Positions 14,881-22,838 are shown, counted from the first letter of the stretch. The stretch is DNA of 44,711 nt from an uncultured Collinsella sp. (GCA_902494245.1 CABUSR010000017.1:1-44711); one strand, 5' to 3'. Program-made: numbers and translations. The notes: generated from the letters alone by a model not told the origin.

Positions 14881-15498
14881 ATGGACACCAATCATTCCCC
14901 CATCATCAGCCCCCTCACCATGCGTGAATCCGCCCGAGGTATCACGCTCACCAGCATTTACGATGAGATGCTCGCCCGTCGCGAGCTCTCCGTCATGGGA
15001 AACATCGAAACCCCGATGGCCCACGACCTATGCCAGCAGATCCGCCTGCTAGATGCCACCGACCCCAGCCGCCCCATCACCATATTTGTCGCCAGCGCTG
15101 GCGGAAGCGTGCGATCGGGTCTTGCGATCTATGACGCCATGCGCCTCGCATCGTGCCCCATCCGCACCGTCTGCCTGGAATTCGCCGCGTCCATGGGCGC
15201 CGTGATCTTTATGGGCGGCGACAATCGCCGTATGGCGCCCCATGCAGAGCTCATGATTCACGACCCGCTGATCCCCCAGGGGGCAGGCGGCTCGGCACTT
15301 GCGCTGCAGGAAACCAGCCGGCGTCTTATGCAGACCCGCAAGACCCTCACGCAAATCCTCTCGGACCGCAGCGGCCTCACGCCCAAGCGCATCCAGTCCC
15401 TCACTGCAAAAGACACCTACCTTTCGGCCGAGCGCGCCGTCGAGCTCGGCTTTGCCCACGAAATCCTCTCGACCACCAAGGAGGTCGCCCATGTCTAA
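14881..15498 (+). CDS. ClpP-like serine peptidase (accessory, not the housekeeping ClpP)
   Basis: A 205-residue protein with the ClpP/crotonase fold. The catalytic serine is in EFAASMGAVIFMGG (about residues 100-113), the histidine in ELMIHDPL (about 123-130) and the aspartate in AKDTYLSAERAVELGF (about 178-193), so the triad is complete. The oxyanion loop ASAGGSVRSGLAIYDAM is also present. It differs from housekeeping ClpP in its divergent N-terminus (which normally docks ClpX/ClpA) and in MIHDP instead of MIHQP. Divergent ClpP-like proteins are known from phages and conjugative elements, often as processing peptidases. Its last 8 bases overlap the VirD4-like gene, so the two are translationally coupled. 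It starts at ATG 14881 with AAAGGAG upstream. Confidence 0.88.
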   Translation: MDTNHSPIISPLTMRESARGITLTSIYDEMLARRELSVMGNIETPMAHDLCQQIRLLDATDPSRPITIFVASAGGSVRSGLAIYDAMRLASCPIRTVCLEFAASMGAVIFMGGDNRRMAPHAELMIHDPLIPQGAGGSALALQETSRRLMQTRKTLTQILSDRSGLTPKRIQSLTAKDTYLSAERAVELGFAHEILSTTKEVAHV

Positions 15499-16795
15499 CC
15501 TCACCAGCCGCCTCGCCGCATCTGAGTCCGCATCGTCCACCATCCTCGCCAAGGATCGAACGCTTTCCTGCGACACCCGCCAAACGGGACTCAACAACAA
15601 CGCACTTGTGATCGGCCCCTCGGGAGCCGGCAAGACCCGAAACGTCCTCAAGCCCAACCTGCTGCAAATGAACGCAAGCTACATCGTGCTCGACACCAAA
15701 GGCACGCTCTGTCGCGAAGTGGGACCCGTGCTGGCAGCCCACGGCTACCGCGTGCAATGTCTCAACTTCGCCGACCTCAACACCGTCCCGGCCCTTGCGC
15801 CCGGCATCGAGCGCTGCGGCTACAACCCCCTGAGGCACATTCGCCGCAAGGCGGACGGCAGGCCCAACCAGCAGGACATCCTCTCGGTGGCAAAGGCCAT
15901 CTGCCCCATCGAGGACAACAACCAGCCTTTTTGGGATCATGCGGCGGCAAACCTGCTGTCGTGTCTTATCGCCTACGTCACCGAACAGCTACCCGCCGAC
16001 GAGCAGACGATCAGCTCGGTCATCAAGCTGATCGAGCACCTGCAGGACGGTGCCACGGCCCGATTGTTTGACGATCTGATCACGACCGACCCCCAAAGCT
16101 ATGCCCTCTCGCTATGGCGGCGCTACGCCATTACGCAAAATGCCGAGCGCATGCACGCGAGCATCGTCGGCATCCTTGCCGAAAAGGTCATGTGTCTGGG
16201 ATTCGACGGTGCGGCACAGCTCTATCGTGAGTGCCATCAGGTGGACTTCGCTTCCATGGGACACACCCCCTGCGCCCTGTTTGTAACCGTAAGCGATATT
16301 GACCGCAATCTCGATCCGCTGACCGGCCTCTTTATTACGCAGGCGTTTATGGGCCTCATTCGCGAAGCCGATAGGCAGCCCGACGGCAGCCTGCCCGTGC
16401 CCGTGCGCTTTATGCTCGATGACTTCGCAAATCTGCAGATCCCCCAGATCGACAACGTGCTCTCGATTATCCGAAGCCGCAACATCTGGGCAACGCTGCT
16501 ATTGCAGTCGACCAATCAGCTCGATGCGCTCTATGGCGAGGCACGCGCACGCTCCATCATGGGCAACTGCGACACGCATCTGGTGCTGGCGTTCCAGGAT
16601 CCCGAGAGCGCCCGGGTGTTTTCCGACCGCGCCGACGCGCTGCCCAGCACGCTCATGGCGACGCCGATCGATCGCTCGTGGCTCTTTGTACGCGGTCGCA
16701 CTCCCGAACAGGTCGAGCGCTTTAGGCTCGAAGACCATCCGCTCTACGGGGAGCTGCCCGAGGCGCAGCGAGGCCATGCGGAGGCCGAGATCTAG
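15491..16795 (+). CDS. Soluble VirD4/TraG-like ATPase (type IV coupling protein family)
   Basis: The 434-residue protein carries the RecA-like core of conjugative coupling proteins: Walker A in LVIGPSGAGKTRNVLKPNLL (about residues 40-59), YIVLDTKGTLCREVG (about 68-82), GYNPLRHI, the Walker B-like RFMLDDFANLQIPQID (about 302-317), the sensor-like LLLQSTNQLDALYG and IMGNCDTHLVLAFQD. VirD4/TraG proteins pump DNA or protein substrates through type IV secretion channels. Odd features: there is no N-terminal membrane anchor, the Walker B glutamate is replaced by Asp (LDDF for LDEF), and no relaxase or secretion genes are near. The start overlaps the ClpP-like gene by 8 bases. Confidence 0.87.
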   Translation: MSNLTSRLAASESASSTILAKDRTLSCDTRQTGLNNNALVIGPSGAGKTRNVLKPNLLQMNASYIVLDTKGTLCREVGPVLAAHGYRVQCLNFADLNTVPALAPGIERCGYNPLRHIRRKADGRPNQQDILSVAKAICPIEDNNQPFWDHAAANLLSCLIAYVTEQLPADEQTISSVIKLIEHLQDGATARLFDDLITTDPQSYALSLWRRYAITQNAERMHASIVGILAEKVMCLGFDGAAQLYRECHQVDFASMGHTPCALFVTVSDIDRNLDPLTGLFITQAFMGLIREADRQPDGSLPVPVRFMLDDFANLQIPQIDNVLSIIRSRNIWATLLLQSTNQLDALYGEARARSIMGNCDTHLVLAFQDPESARVFSDRADALPSTLMATPIDRSWLFVRGRTPEQVERFRLEDHPLYGELPEAQRGHAEAEI

Positions 16796-16872
16796 GCGCA
16801 GGGTTCTCGCAGCGCGCGACGCCCCGGCGATGCTCCACAAAGGCCGTGCGCCCCGGGACCACGGCAAAGCAA

Positions 16873-16904
16873 AGGGGCCCGCATCCGATAGGATACGGGC
16901 CCCT
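16873..16904 (-). terminator. Terminator of pgi
   Basis: AGGGGCCCG (16873-16881) and CGGGCCCCT (16896-16904) pair perfectly, with a further ATCC/GGAT inside. On the minus strand it is followed by TTTGCTTTG. It also separates the convergent accessory block. Confidence 0.75.
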
Positions 16905-16936
16905 GACTATAAGGCGCGATGCGTTAACAGCAGCGA

Positions 16937-18631
16937 CTACTTGCGATGCGCGCGATAGAACTCGATGAGCGCCTGGGTCGAAGCGTCCTGCTCGGCCTTG
17001 GCGGCATCGTCGTGGAAGGCAGGGGTGATCTGCTTGGCAAGCTGCTTGCCCAGCTCAACGCCCCACTGGTCGTAGGAGTCGATGCCCCAGACCGTGCCCT
17101 CGACAAACGTGATGTGCTCGTACAGTGCGATGAGCTCGCCGAGTGCGAACGGGGTCAGCGTGTCGCCAAAGATCGAGGTCGTCGGACGGTTACCCTCAAA
17201 GCAGCGGGCCGGGACGATCTGCTCGGGCGTGCCCTCGGCACGAACCTCGTCGGCCGTCTTACCAAAGGCGAGCGCCTTGGTCTGGGCCAGGAAGTTGCCC
17301 AGGAACAGCTCGTGGACATCCTGGCCGCTGTCGGTCGCAGGGTTGGCAGTGTTGGCGAAAGCGATAAAGTCGGCCGGGACCACCACAGTGCCCTGGTGCA
17401 GCAGCTGATAGAAGGCATGCTGGCCGTTGGTGCCGGGCTCGCCCCAGAAGATCTCACCGGTATCGGAGGTCACAGCGCTGCCGTCCCAGCGGACGTGCTT
17501 GCCGTTGGACTCCATGGTGAGCTGCTGCAGGTAGGCCGGGAAGCGGTGCAGGTACTGGCAGTACGGCAGCACGGCGTGGCTCTTGGAACCGAAGAAGTTG
17601 ACGTACCAGACGTTGAGCAGGCCCATCAGCGCGACGGCATTGTTCTCGAGCGGCGTGTTGCAGAAGTACTCGTCGATGGCGTGGAAGCCCTCGAGAAACT
17701 GCTGGAAGCGCTCGGGGCCGAGCACGACGATCAGCGACAGGCCCACGGCGGAGTCAACGGAATAGCGGCCGCCGACCCAGTTCCAGAAACCGAAGGCGTT
17801 GGCGGGGTCGATACCGAAGGCCTCAACCTTCTCGAGTGCGGTGGAGACGGCGACGAAGTGCTTTGCCACGGCCTCGGCGTTCTGCTCATCGGAGCCGTCG
17901 ATGGCGCCCTGGGCCTTGAGCTGTTCAAGCATCCAGGTCTTGACCTCGCGGGCGTTGGTGAGGGTCTCGAGCGTGGTGAAGGTCTTGGAGACGATGATCA
18001 CGAGCGTGGTCTCGGGATCCAGGCCCTTGAGCTTCTCGGCCTGGTCGTTGGGGTCGATGTTGGAAATGTAGCGGCAGTCGATACCGGCGTCGGCATAGGG
18101 ACGCAGGGCCTCGTAGGCCATGACCGGGCCCAGATCGGAGCCACCGATGCCGATGGACACCAGATGCTCGATCTTCTTGCCGGTTACGCCCTTCCACTCA
18201 CCGGAGCGCACGCGCTCGGCGAAGGCGTACATGCGGTCGAGGACCTCGTGCACGTCGGCGACGACATCCTGGCCGTCAACGATGAGCTGGCCCTTCTCGC
18301 TTGCCGGACGGCGAAGCGCGGTGTGCAGGACGGCGCGGTCCTCGGTGGTGTTGATGTGCTCGCCGGAGAACATGGCGTCGCGGCGCTCCTCGAGCTTCAC
18401 CTCGCGGGCAAGATCGCACAGCAGCTTGACGGTCTCATCGGTCACCAGGTTCTTCGAAAGATCGAAGTGCAGGTCACCGGCGTCAAAGCTCAGCTTGTTC
18501 ACGCGGTCGGCGTCAGCAGCGAACCAGGCCTTGAGGTCGATACCATCGGCCTCAAGCTTCTCCTGATGAGCCTCGAGTGCCTTCCAAGCGGCAGTCGACG
18601 TAGCATCGATAGGTGCGGCAACAGTTGCCAT
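16937..18631 (-). CDS. pgi: Glucose-6-phosphate isomerase
   Basis: Interconverts glucose 6-phosphate and fructose 6-phosphate in glycolysis. The 564-residue protein is full length for bacterial/eukaryotic-type Pgi (about 550). Signature segments: SIGIGGSDLGPVMAYEAL (about residues 158-175), VSKTFTTLETLTNA (about 213-226), GGRYSVDSAVGL (about 282-293), the catalytic glutamate in GEPGTNGQHAFYQLLHQGT (about 396-414) and the basic residue region QWGVELGKQLAK (about 524-535). ATG 18631 follows GAGGAGGA; the longer frame from 18658 lacks a ribosome site. Codon use is strongly biased, as expected of a highly expressed gene. It would use glucose 6-phosphate produced by the frl pathway. Confidence 0.96.
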   Translation of the reverse strand: MATVAAPIDATSTAAWKALEAHQEKLEADGIDLKAWFAADADRVNKLSFDAGDLHFDLSKNLVTDETVKLLCDLAREVKLEERRDAMFSGEHINTTEDRAVLHTALRRPASEKGQLIVDGQDVVADVHEVLDRMYAFAERVRSGEWKGVTGKKIEHLVSIGIGGSDLGPVMAYEALRPYADAGIDCRYISNIDPNDQAEKLKGLDPETTLVIIVSKTFTTLETLTNAREVKTWMLEQLKAQGAIDGSDEQNAEAVAKHFVAVSTALEKVEAFGIDPANAFGFWNWVGGRYSVDSAVGLSLIVVLGPERFQQFLEGFHAIDEYFCNTPLENNAVALMGLLNVWYVNFFGSKSHAVLPYCQYLHRFPAYLQQLTMESNGKHVRWDGSAVTSDTGEIFWGEPGTNGQHAFYQLLHQGTVVVPADFIAFANTANPATDSGQDVHELFLGNFLAQTKALAFGKTADEVRAEGTPEQIVPARCFEGNRPTTSIFGDTLTPFALGELIALYEHITFVEGTVWGIDSYDQWGVELGKQLAKQITPAFHDDAAKAEQDASTQALIEFYRAHRK

Positions 18632-18756
18632 AGAGTCCTCCTCAGCATACGGGCGCACGCCTCCATGCGCCCGGACATTCAGATGCCACTATTCTAGCGC
18701 AGGTCAAGACTACAATCAGCGAGCGTTGCCAATCGGCCCCCAAACGGCAACCGATT

Positions 18757-18823
18757 AAAAAGGGACAGGCTTATTTTGGCAGGTCAAACGCTTTACCAAC
18801 CAAAAATAACCCGTCCTTTTATG
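18757..18823. repeat. Imperfect palindrome with GGGACAGG head (REP-like)
   Basis: AAAAGGGACAGGCTTATTTT pairs with the complement near 18800-18822 with small bulges, enclosing about 20 bases. It lies between pgi and the next gene and ends a few bases before that gene's stop codon. Similar GGGACA-headed palindromes in other bacteria are REP-like sequences moved by single-stranded-DNA transposases; no such transposase is in the window. Confidence 0.5.
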
Positions 18824-18830
18824 GCAAATA

Positions 18831-19406
18831 TTAGGCCGCGGCGCAGACGCTACCGAGCAACTCACGCAGAGGAGACCCGATGCCCTCCAGCAGTTCGGGC
18901 GCGATAATGGCAAAAACGGGAACCTCACCGGTGCCCACGACAGCAGGCACCTTGCCCTCCGAGAGAATGCATCCATAAGGGACAAAACCGTCTTCGCCGG
19001 CATCGAGCGCCGCCATGCGACGCGCGAGCTCGCGCGCAAAGCCAGCAGTATCGGCATCGCCAATCGCCAGGACAAAGTCCACGCCTTCGTCGGTCGCCAG
19101 GGCCACGGCTTCGTCGATCAGTCCGTCTCCCCCGTCGCCCTCAAACGAGCCGCAGCGAAAAAGCACGCGCTCGAGCAGGGCTCGATCAAGCGAGCCAAGT
19201 GCCGCCGAGACAAGCTCATCGCGCGTATGCTTGTCACCGCCCAACACGACCAGCGCCTTGGTGCCACCGTAGTGAGCGACCAATCGTCCGCACCAGCGAA
19301 CCACGTCTCCATCCGCAACAAGGCGCGTCGGCATACCAAACCCATAATTGACCATCTTTCCCACAACCCTTCCGTGCGCATAGGCGGTATCAATCGTTAG
19401 GCTCAT
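18831..19406 (-). CDS. Half-length protein resembling the N-terminal domain of iron-containing alcohol dehydrogenases
   Basis: A 191-residue protein. GGTKALVVLGGDKHTRDELV (about residues 47-66) and VDFVLAIGDADTAGFARELA (about 108-127) resemble the nucleotide-binding strands of Fe-alcohol/glycerol dehydrogenases, where the second motif normally reads GGGSxxDTAK; here the glycine-rich turn has become GDAD. The C-terminal metal-binding helical domain is absent: the protein ends about where it would begin. There is no frameshift remnant downstream, so it may be a stable one-domain protein or a reduced relic. It has no strong ribosome site (ATG 19406). Enzyme activity is doubtful. The adjacent DNA repair genes are divergent and probably unrelated. 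Confidence 0.55.
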   Translation of the reverse strand: MSLTIDTAYAHGRVVGKMVNYGFGMPTRLVADGDVVRWCGRLVAHYGGTKALVVLGGDKHTRDELVSAALGSLDRALLERVLFRCGSFEGDGGDGLIDEAVALATDEGVDFVLAIGDADTAGFARELARRMAALDAGEDGFVPYGCILSEGKVPAVVGTGEVPVFAIIAPELLEGIGSPLRELLGSVCAAA

Positions 19407-19505
19407 GCTACGAAGCGAGGTTTTCCGAGCTGTTTCGCACTCTTTAGAGCTGCGTTAAAACCCCGATGAAGCCGCGCGACCATACTTGCCAAAAAGGGGC
19501 AGGTT

Positions 19506-19552
19506 TTGACGGTGTCCGTTCAAGCGGGTATTATCGAACAGGTATTCGATAA
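19506..19552 (+). promoter_or_regulatory. Promoter with LexA-like palindrome for the Y-family polymerase
   Basis: TTGACG (19506-19511), 17 bases, then TATTAT (19529-19534) form a near-consensus promoter. The palindrome TTATCGAA-N6-TTCGATAA (19531-19552, 8 perfect pairs) overlaps the -10. Its core GAACAGGTATTC differs by one base from the Gram-positive/actinobacterial LexA box GAAC-N4-GTTC. SOS control is strongly suggested by the downstream gene type. Confidence 0.65.
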
Positions 19553-19579
19553 GAACATGTGTTTGATGGAAGGGCACGG

Positions 19580-21085
19580 ATGGCGCACGAGCAGCACACC
19601 TATATCTGCATCGACCTCAAGACGTTTTATGCCAGCGTCGAGTGCGTCGACCGTGGGCTCGATCCGCTCACCACCAACCTGGTCGTTGCCGACGAATCGC
19701 GCGGACGCACGACCATCTGCCTCGCTATCACGCAGGCCATGAAGGACTTAGGTATTCACAACCGCTGCCGTCTGTTCGAGATTCCCGACGGCATCGACTA
19801 CATCAAAGCCGTACCGCGCATGCAGCACTACATGGAAGTGTCGGCGCAAATCTACGGCATCTATCTGGAATACGTGAGCCCGCAAGACATTCACGTCTAT
19901 TCAATCGACGAATGCTTTATCGACGTGACGCCCTATCTAGACCTCTACCATACCAATGCCAAAGGCTTTGCCTGCATGTTGCGAGATGAGGTCCTCGCGC
20001 GCACCGGCATCACGGCGACGGTCGGCATCGGCCCCAACCTATTCCAGGCCAAGGTAGCACTCGATATCACCGCCAAGCACGTACCCAGCCGCATCGGCAA
20101 ACTCGACGACGAAACCTTTCGCAAAGAGATCTGGCCCCACCGCCCCATCACCGACATCTGGGGCATCGGCCCCGGCGTGGCAGCCCGACTCGAAAAGTAT
20201 GGCGTCTACGACCTGATGGGTGTCGCCGCACTCGACGAGAACTTGCTCTACGACGAACTTGGTGTCAATGCCGAATATCTTATCGACCACGCCTTCGGGC
20301 GTGAGCCGACAACCATCGCCGACATCCAAGCCTATCGCCCGCAAGCGACCTCGACCACCACAGGGCAGGTGCTCTCGAAGGGCTATGCCTACGAGCAGGC
20401 CTACACCGTCTTGCGCGAGATGGTCGACAGTGCCGTGCTGGACTTGGTCGATAAGCACATGGTATGTGACAGCATCTCGCTCTTTGTGGGCTACGCGAGC
20501 GAGCGCGCCGACATACGCCGCCTTGACGCCAGCGGTACAGCGCAATATGTGGACGGATGCGGACACCTGCGCTCGAGTACGTCGAGCATCGAACCCACCG
20601 CAACCGCCGGCCCCGAGCTCGCACCCCGTGCGCCCAAGCCCGTCCAGTGCGATGACGAAAGGCGTCGCCTGGTGCGCGAAGCGCAGGCAATCGATGGCAT
20701 CTTTGTGGGAGAGCATGGCGGCAAACCGCGTGGTGGCTATGCCGCGCTCTTTGCGCACTCCAACGCCTCGCGCAAGCTGCCCGAGCGCACCAATTCGTTT
20801 AAGAAGATCATGGGCTATTTCGATGACCTTTGGGCGCAAACGGTCGACCCTAAACGACCGGTCAAGCGAATCAACCTGGGCTTTGGCAACCTCATGCCCG
20901 AGGAATTTGCCACTATCGATCTGTTTAGCGATATCGAGGCCGATGAGCGCGAGCGCGACCTGGCGCGCGCCGTCCTGGCTGTGAAAGGCAAGTACGGCAA
21001 GAACGCGCTCGTCAAGGGATTAAGCTTTACCGCCGGCGCCACCGCGCGCGAACGCAACGACCAAGTTGGAGGACACCGTGCCTAA
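19580..21085 (+). CDS. Y-family DNA polymerase (UmuC/UvrX/DinB type)
   Basis: A 501-residue translesion DNA polymerase. Palm motifs: CIDLKTFYASVECVDRG (about residues 10-26, first catalytic Asp), then VYSIDECFIDVTPYL (about 108-122, catalytic Asp-Glu pair), SRGRTTICLAIT in the fingers, and the thumb/helix-hairpin-helix region WGIGPGVAARLEKYGV (about 193-208). A little-finger domain follows with TTGQVLSKGYAYEQA (about 257-271). It is longer than DinB (about 350-420), similar to the UvrX/UmuC-like group of Gram-positive bacteria. ATG 19580 is supported by GGAAGG seven bases upstream. It overlaps the YolD-like gene by 8 bases and has a LexA-like operator, together indicating SOS-induced mutagenesis. 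Confidence 0.92.
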   Translation: MAHEQHTYICIDLKTFYASVECVDRGLDPLTTNLVVADESRGRTTICLAITQAMKDLGIHNRCRLFEIPDGIDYIKAVPRMQHYMEVSAQIYGIYLEYVSPQDIHVYSIDECFIDVTPYLDLYHTNAKGFACMLRDEVLARTGITATVGIGPNLFQAKVALDITAKHVPSRIGKLDDETFRKEIWPHRPITDIWGIGPGVAARLEKYGVYDLMGVAALDENLLYDELGVNAEYLIDHAFGREPTTIADIQAYRPQATSTTTGQVLSKGYAYEQAYTVLREMVDSAVLDLVDKHMVCDSISLFVGYASERADIRRLDASGTAQYVDGCGHLRSSTSSIEPTATAGPELAPRAPKPVQCDDERRRLVREAQAIDGIFVGEHGGKPRGGYAALFAHSNASRKLPERTNSFKKIMGYFDDLWAQTVDPKRPVKRINLGFGNLMPEEFATIDLFSDIEADERERDLARAVLAVKGKYGKNALVKGLSFTAGATARERNDQVGGHRA

Positions 21086-21503
21086 ACCCAAACAACAGCC
21101 CGTGCGCCCGCCGACCGCCTTCGAGCGCCTGGCGGACCCCGAGGGCAGACGCCGCGCCGCCGACCCCAACCTCACAGCCAACGGTGCCGTGCGCGCCAAC
21201 CGCGCCGCACAGTTTATGCCCTTTGCCGCCCTCACGGGATACTACGAACTCGTGCGCAAGCAGGAAATCACCGTCGAGCCAAAACGTGAGCTCACGGAAG
21301 AAAAAGCCCTCGTGCTTTCTAAAAAGTTCGAGGGTCTCAAACGTGGCGACCTGGTCCGCGTCACCTATTACGATACGTACGGCTATCGCTCCCGCACCGG
21401 CATCCTTGACGAGGTACTCCCTGCCTTCAGGCTCCTCAAGCTCAAAGATATCGCCATCGACTTCGACGATATCCAAGACATCGAGCTGCGCGGACGAGCC
21501 TAG
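21078..21503 (+). CDS. YolD-like protein, partner of the Y-family polymerase
   Basis: A 141-residue protein starting at a GTG with GGAGGA upstream and overlapping the polymerase stop by 8 bases, so translation is coupled. The region ANRAAQFMPFAALTGYYELV (about residues 42-61) followed by GDLVRVTYYDTYGYRSRTGILDEV (two strands, about 92-112) and IDFDDIQDIEL resembles the YolD-like domain (WYL-distant) that sits beside UvrX-type polymerases in Firmicutes and has been proposed as a UmuD-like accessory. The N-terminal 30 residues are proline- and arginine-rich and probably disordered. Function in regulating the polymerase is inferred. Confidence 0.75.
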   Translation: MPKPKQQPVRPPTAFERLADPEGRRRAADPNLTANGAVRANRAAQFMPFAALTGYYELVRKQEITVEPKRELTEEKALVLSKKFEGLKRGDLVRVTYYDTYGYRSRTGILDEVLPAFRLLKLKDIAIDFDDIQDIELRGRA

Positions 21504-21529
21504 ACAAGGAAATGCATCCAAGACGGCGC

Positions 21530-21913
21530 TTACAGCGTCATGACGTAGTAGCCCGCGTCTTTCACGGCCGTCTCGAGGACACCGCGATCAACCGGCTGCT
21601 TAGAGCGCACGCGTGCCGTGTGGTCCGCATACGTCACCGTTGCCCACACGCCATCCAGTGCATTAAGGGCATTGGCTACGTTCTGAGCGCAGCCGTCACA
21701 GCTCATGCCGCCGATGAGCAGCTCATCGCTATAGGGGTAGTGCGATGCATCGGTATCCACCACAACAACCTTTTTGGCCTTCTTACCGCTCGCGCCATCG
21801 CTGCAGCAACTCTTCCCGTGTGTCGAAGCGGCAATACGACGCAGTCCAAAAAACATGCCGACGGCAATGACGGCCAGCACGATGAGATCCGCAGGGTTGA
21901 GCAAGTCACTCAT
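21530..21913 (-). CDS. Membrane-anchored heavy-metal-associated (HMA) domain protein
   Basis: A 127-residue protein with one N-terminal membrane segment (LIVLAVIAVGMFFGL, about residues 9-23), a short cysteine-containing linker (KSCCSDG), and a C-terminal HMA ferredoxin-like domain with the metal-binding GMSCDGCAQNV (about 69-79). HMA domains bind Cu(I), Zn or similar soft metals and pass them to P-type ATPases; none is adjacent. Anchoring by a TM helix is unusual compared with free CopZ. ATG 21913 follows AAAGGGG. The spacing-19 promoter with a GC-rich palindrome upstream suggests metal-responsive control. Confidence 0.82.
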   Translation of the reverse strand: MSDLLNPADLIVLAVIAVGMFFGLRRIAASTHGKSCCSDGASGKKAKKVVVVDTDASHYPYSDELLIGGMSCDGCAQNVANALNALDGVWATVTYADHTARVRSKQPVDRGVLETAVKDAGYYVMTL

Positions 21914-21935
21914 GCGTTCCCCTTTCAAGTAGTCC

Positions 21936-21966
21936 TATCTAGATACCCCCATGGGGTGTCCCCATC
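21936..21966 (-). promoter_or_regulatory. CsoR/MerR-like operator and promoter of the HMA protein gene
   Basis: GATACCCC-CAT-GGGGTGTC (21942-21960) is a near-perfect palindrome of the type bound by copper sensors such as CsoR. On the minus strand it sits in a 19-base spacer between TTAAGA and TATCTA, the long spacing typical of metal-regulated promoters. Regulator not in window. Confidence 0.5.
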
Positions 21967-22021
21967 TTAACCCAAAATCATGTCCGTTCGGTCAATTAGT
22001 TTCCCGCTTCAAACTTTTTTG

Positions 22022-22068
22022 TTGACCATGGCTTACTTTCGTGTATAAGTTTTCCTAGGCTAACAGTT
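22022..22068 (+). promoter_or_regulatory. Promoter and possible DtxR/IdeR-type iron box for the DUF3793-flavodoxin operon
   Basis: TTGACC (22022-22027), 16 bases, TATAAG (22044-22049). Directly after it, CCTAGGCTAAC (about 22054-22064) resembles half of the DtxR/IdeR consensus (TTAGGTTAGGCTAACCTAA). Iron control would suit a flavodoxin operon, but the other half-site is poor. Confidence 0.4.
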
Positions 22069-22087
22069 TAGATCCATAAGGAGCGCC

Positions 22088-22792
22088 GTGACTCGAACCA
22101 TAGACATCCCAACGTTTCAGGCAGCAGTCGTGCGCAACTGCTCCCCCACGCTCGCGGGAATCAAGCCGGCATCGCTCTTTACCTATCCAGGCACCTACGC
22201 CCACGGGGACAGCTCGACCGCAACCGAAGCCATCGCAGAACGCCGAGCACGCCTGCTCAACGTTATCGCCCAGTGCAACCGCGAGCTTGACCCGCTCGGC
22301 ATCCACCTGAGTGTTTTGGTCTGGCGGCCTTGCGGAGCGCTCGTGTACGTGTACCGAGCCAAAAGCCTCACCACCTATTTCGAAGACTCTCGCGCCCAAA
22401 CGGCGCTCGCCTCGGAAGGCTACGACACGAGAGACCTTTCGACATGCCTTGTACATTTGGCATCACGCATCACGCTCGCAAGCAATAACGTCGCGGAATG
22501 CGCCTGCGGCCAGACTCGATGCGCACTACCCCAACAAGCTAGCTGCAGCAAAGACTGCACCTGCGAGTTTCCGCACGAAATAGGCTATTTCCTTGGATAT
22601 CCCTACGACGACGTCCACGAGTTCATCGTCCAGCACGGCGAAAACTATAAGGTCTTTGGCGCCTGGAAGGTATACACAAACGTTGAGCAGGCGCTCACGA
22701 CCTTCGATTCCTATCGCGCATGCACGCAATACCTTACCTACATCTATCAACAGGGCTGCACCCTGGAACAACTTGTCCAGGCAACCCGATAG
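22088..22792 (+). CDS. DUF3793-family protein
   Basis: A 234-residue cytoplasmic protein of the DUF3793 family, found mostly in anaerobic Gram-positives beside flavodoxin and iron-transport genes. The diagnostic segment is FPHEIGYFLGYPYDDVHEFI (about residues 162-181) followed by NYKVFGAWKVYTN (about 187-199). The middle has a cysteine cluster, CACGQTRCALPQQASCSKDC in part (about 138-157), which could bind metal or a cluster. The start is a GTG at 22088 with AAGGAG upstream. Activity is unknown; the neighbours point to redox or iron metabolism. The flavodoxin gene begins 46 bases downstream. Confidence 0.85.
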   Translation: MTRTIDIPTFQAAVVRNCSPTLAGIKPASLFTYPGTYAHGDSSTATEAIAERRARLLNVIAQCNRELDPLGIHLSVLVWRPCGALVYVYRAKSLTTYFEDSRAQTALASEGYDTRDLSTCLVHLASRITLASNNVAECACGQTRCALPQQASCSKDCTCEFPHEIGYFLGYPYDDVHEFIVQHGENYKVFGAWKVYTNVEQALTTFDSYRACTQYLTYIYQQGCTLEQLVQATR

Positions 22793-22838
22793 AGCATACA
22801 AAACGCGGCCGCACGCCGCACAACCGAAAGGAAAACAT

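Noticed and set aside
13927..16795. Complete conjugative element or prophage
   Set aside because: No relaxase, integrase, channel, head or replication genes, and no flanking direct repeats were visible around the block.
16946..18697. 583-codon open frame on the plus strand opposite pgi
   Set aside because: It mirrors the strong codon bias of pgi; its protein is low-complexity Gly/Val/Asp-rich without recognisable domains.
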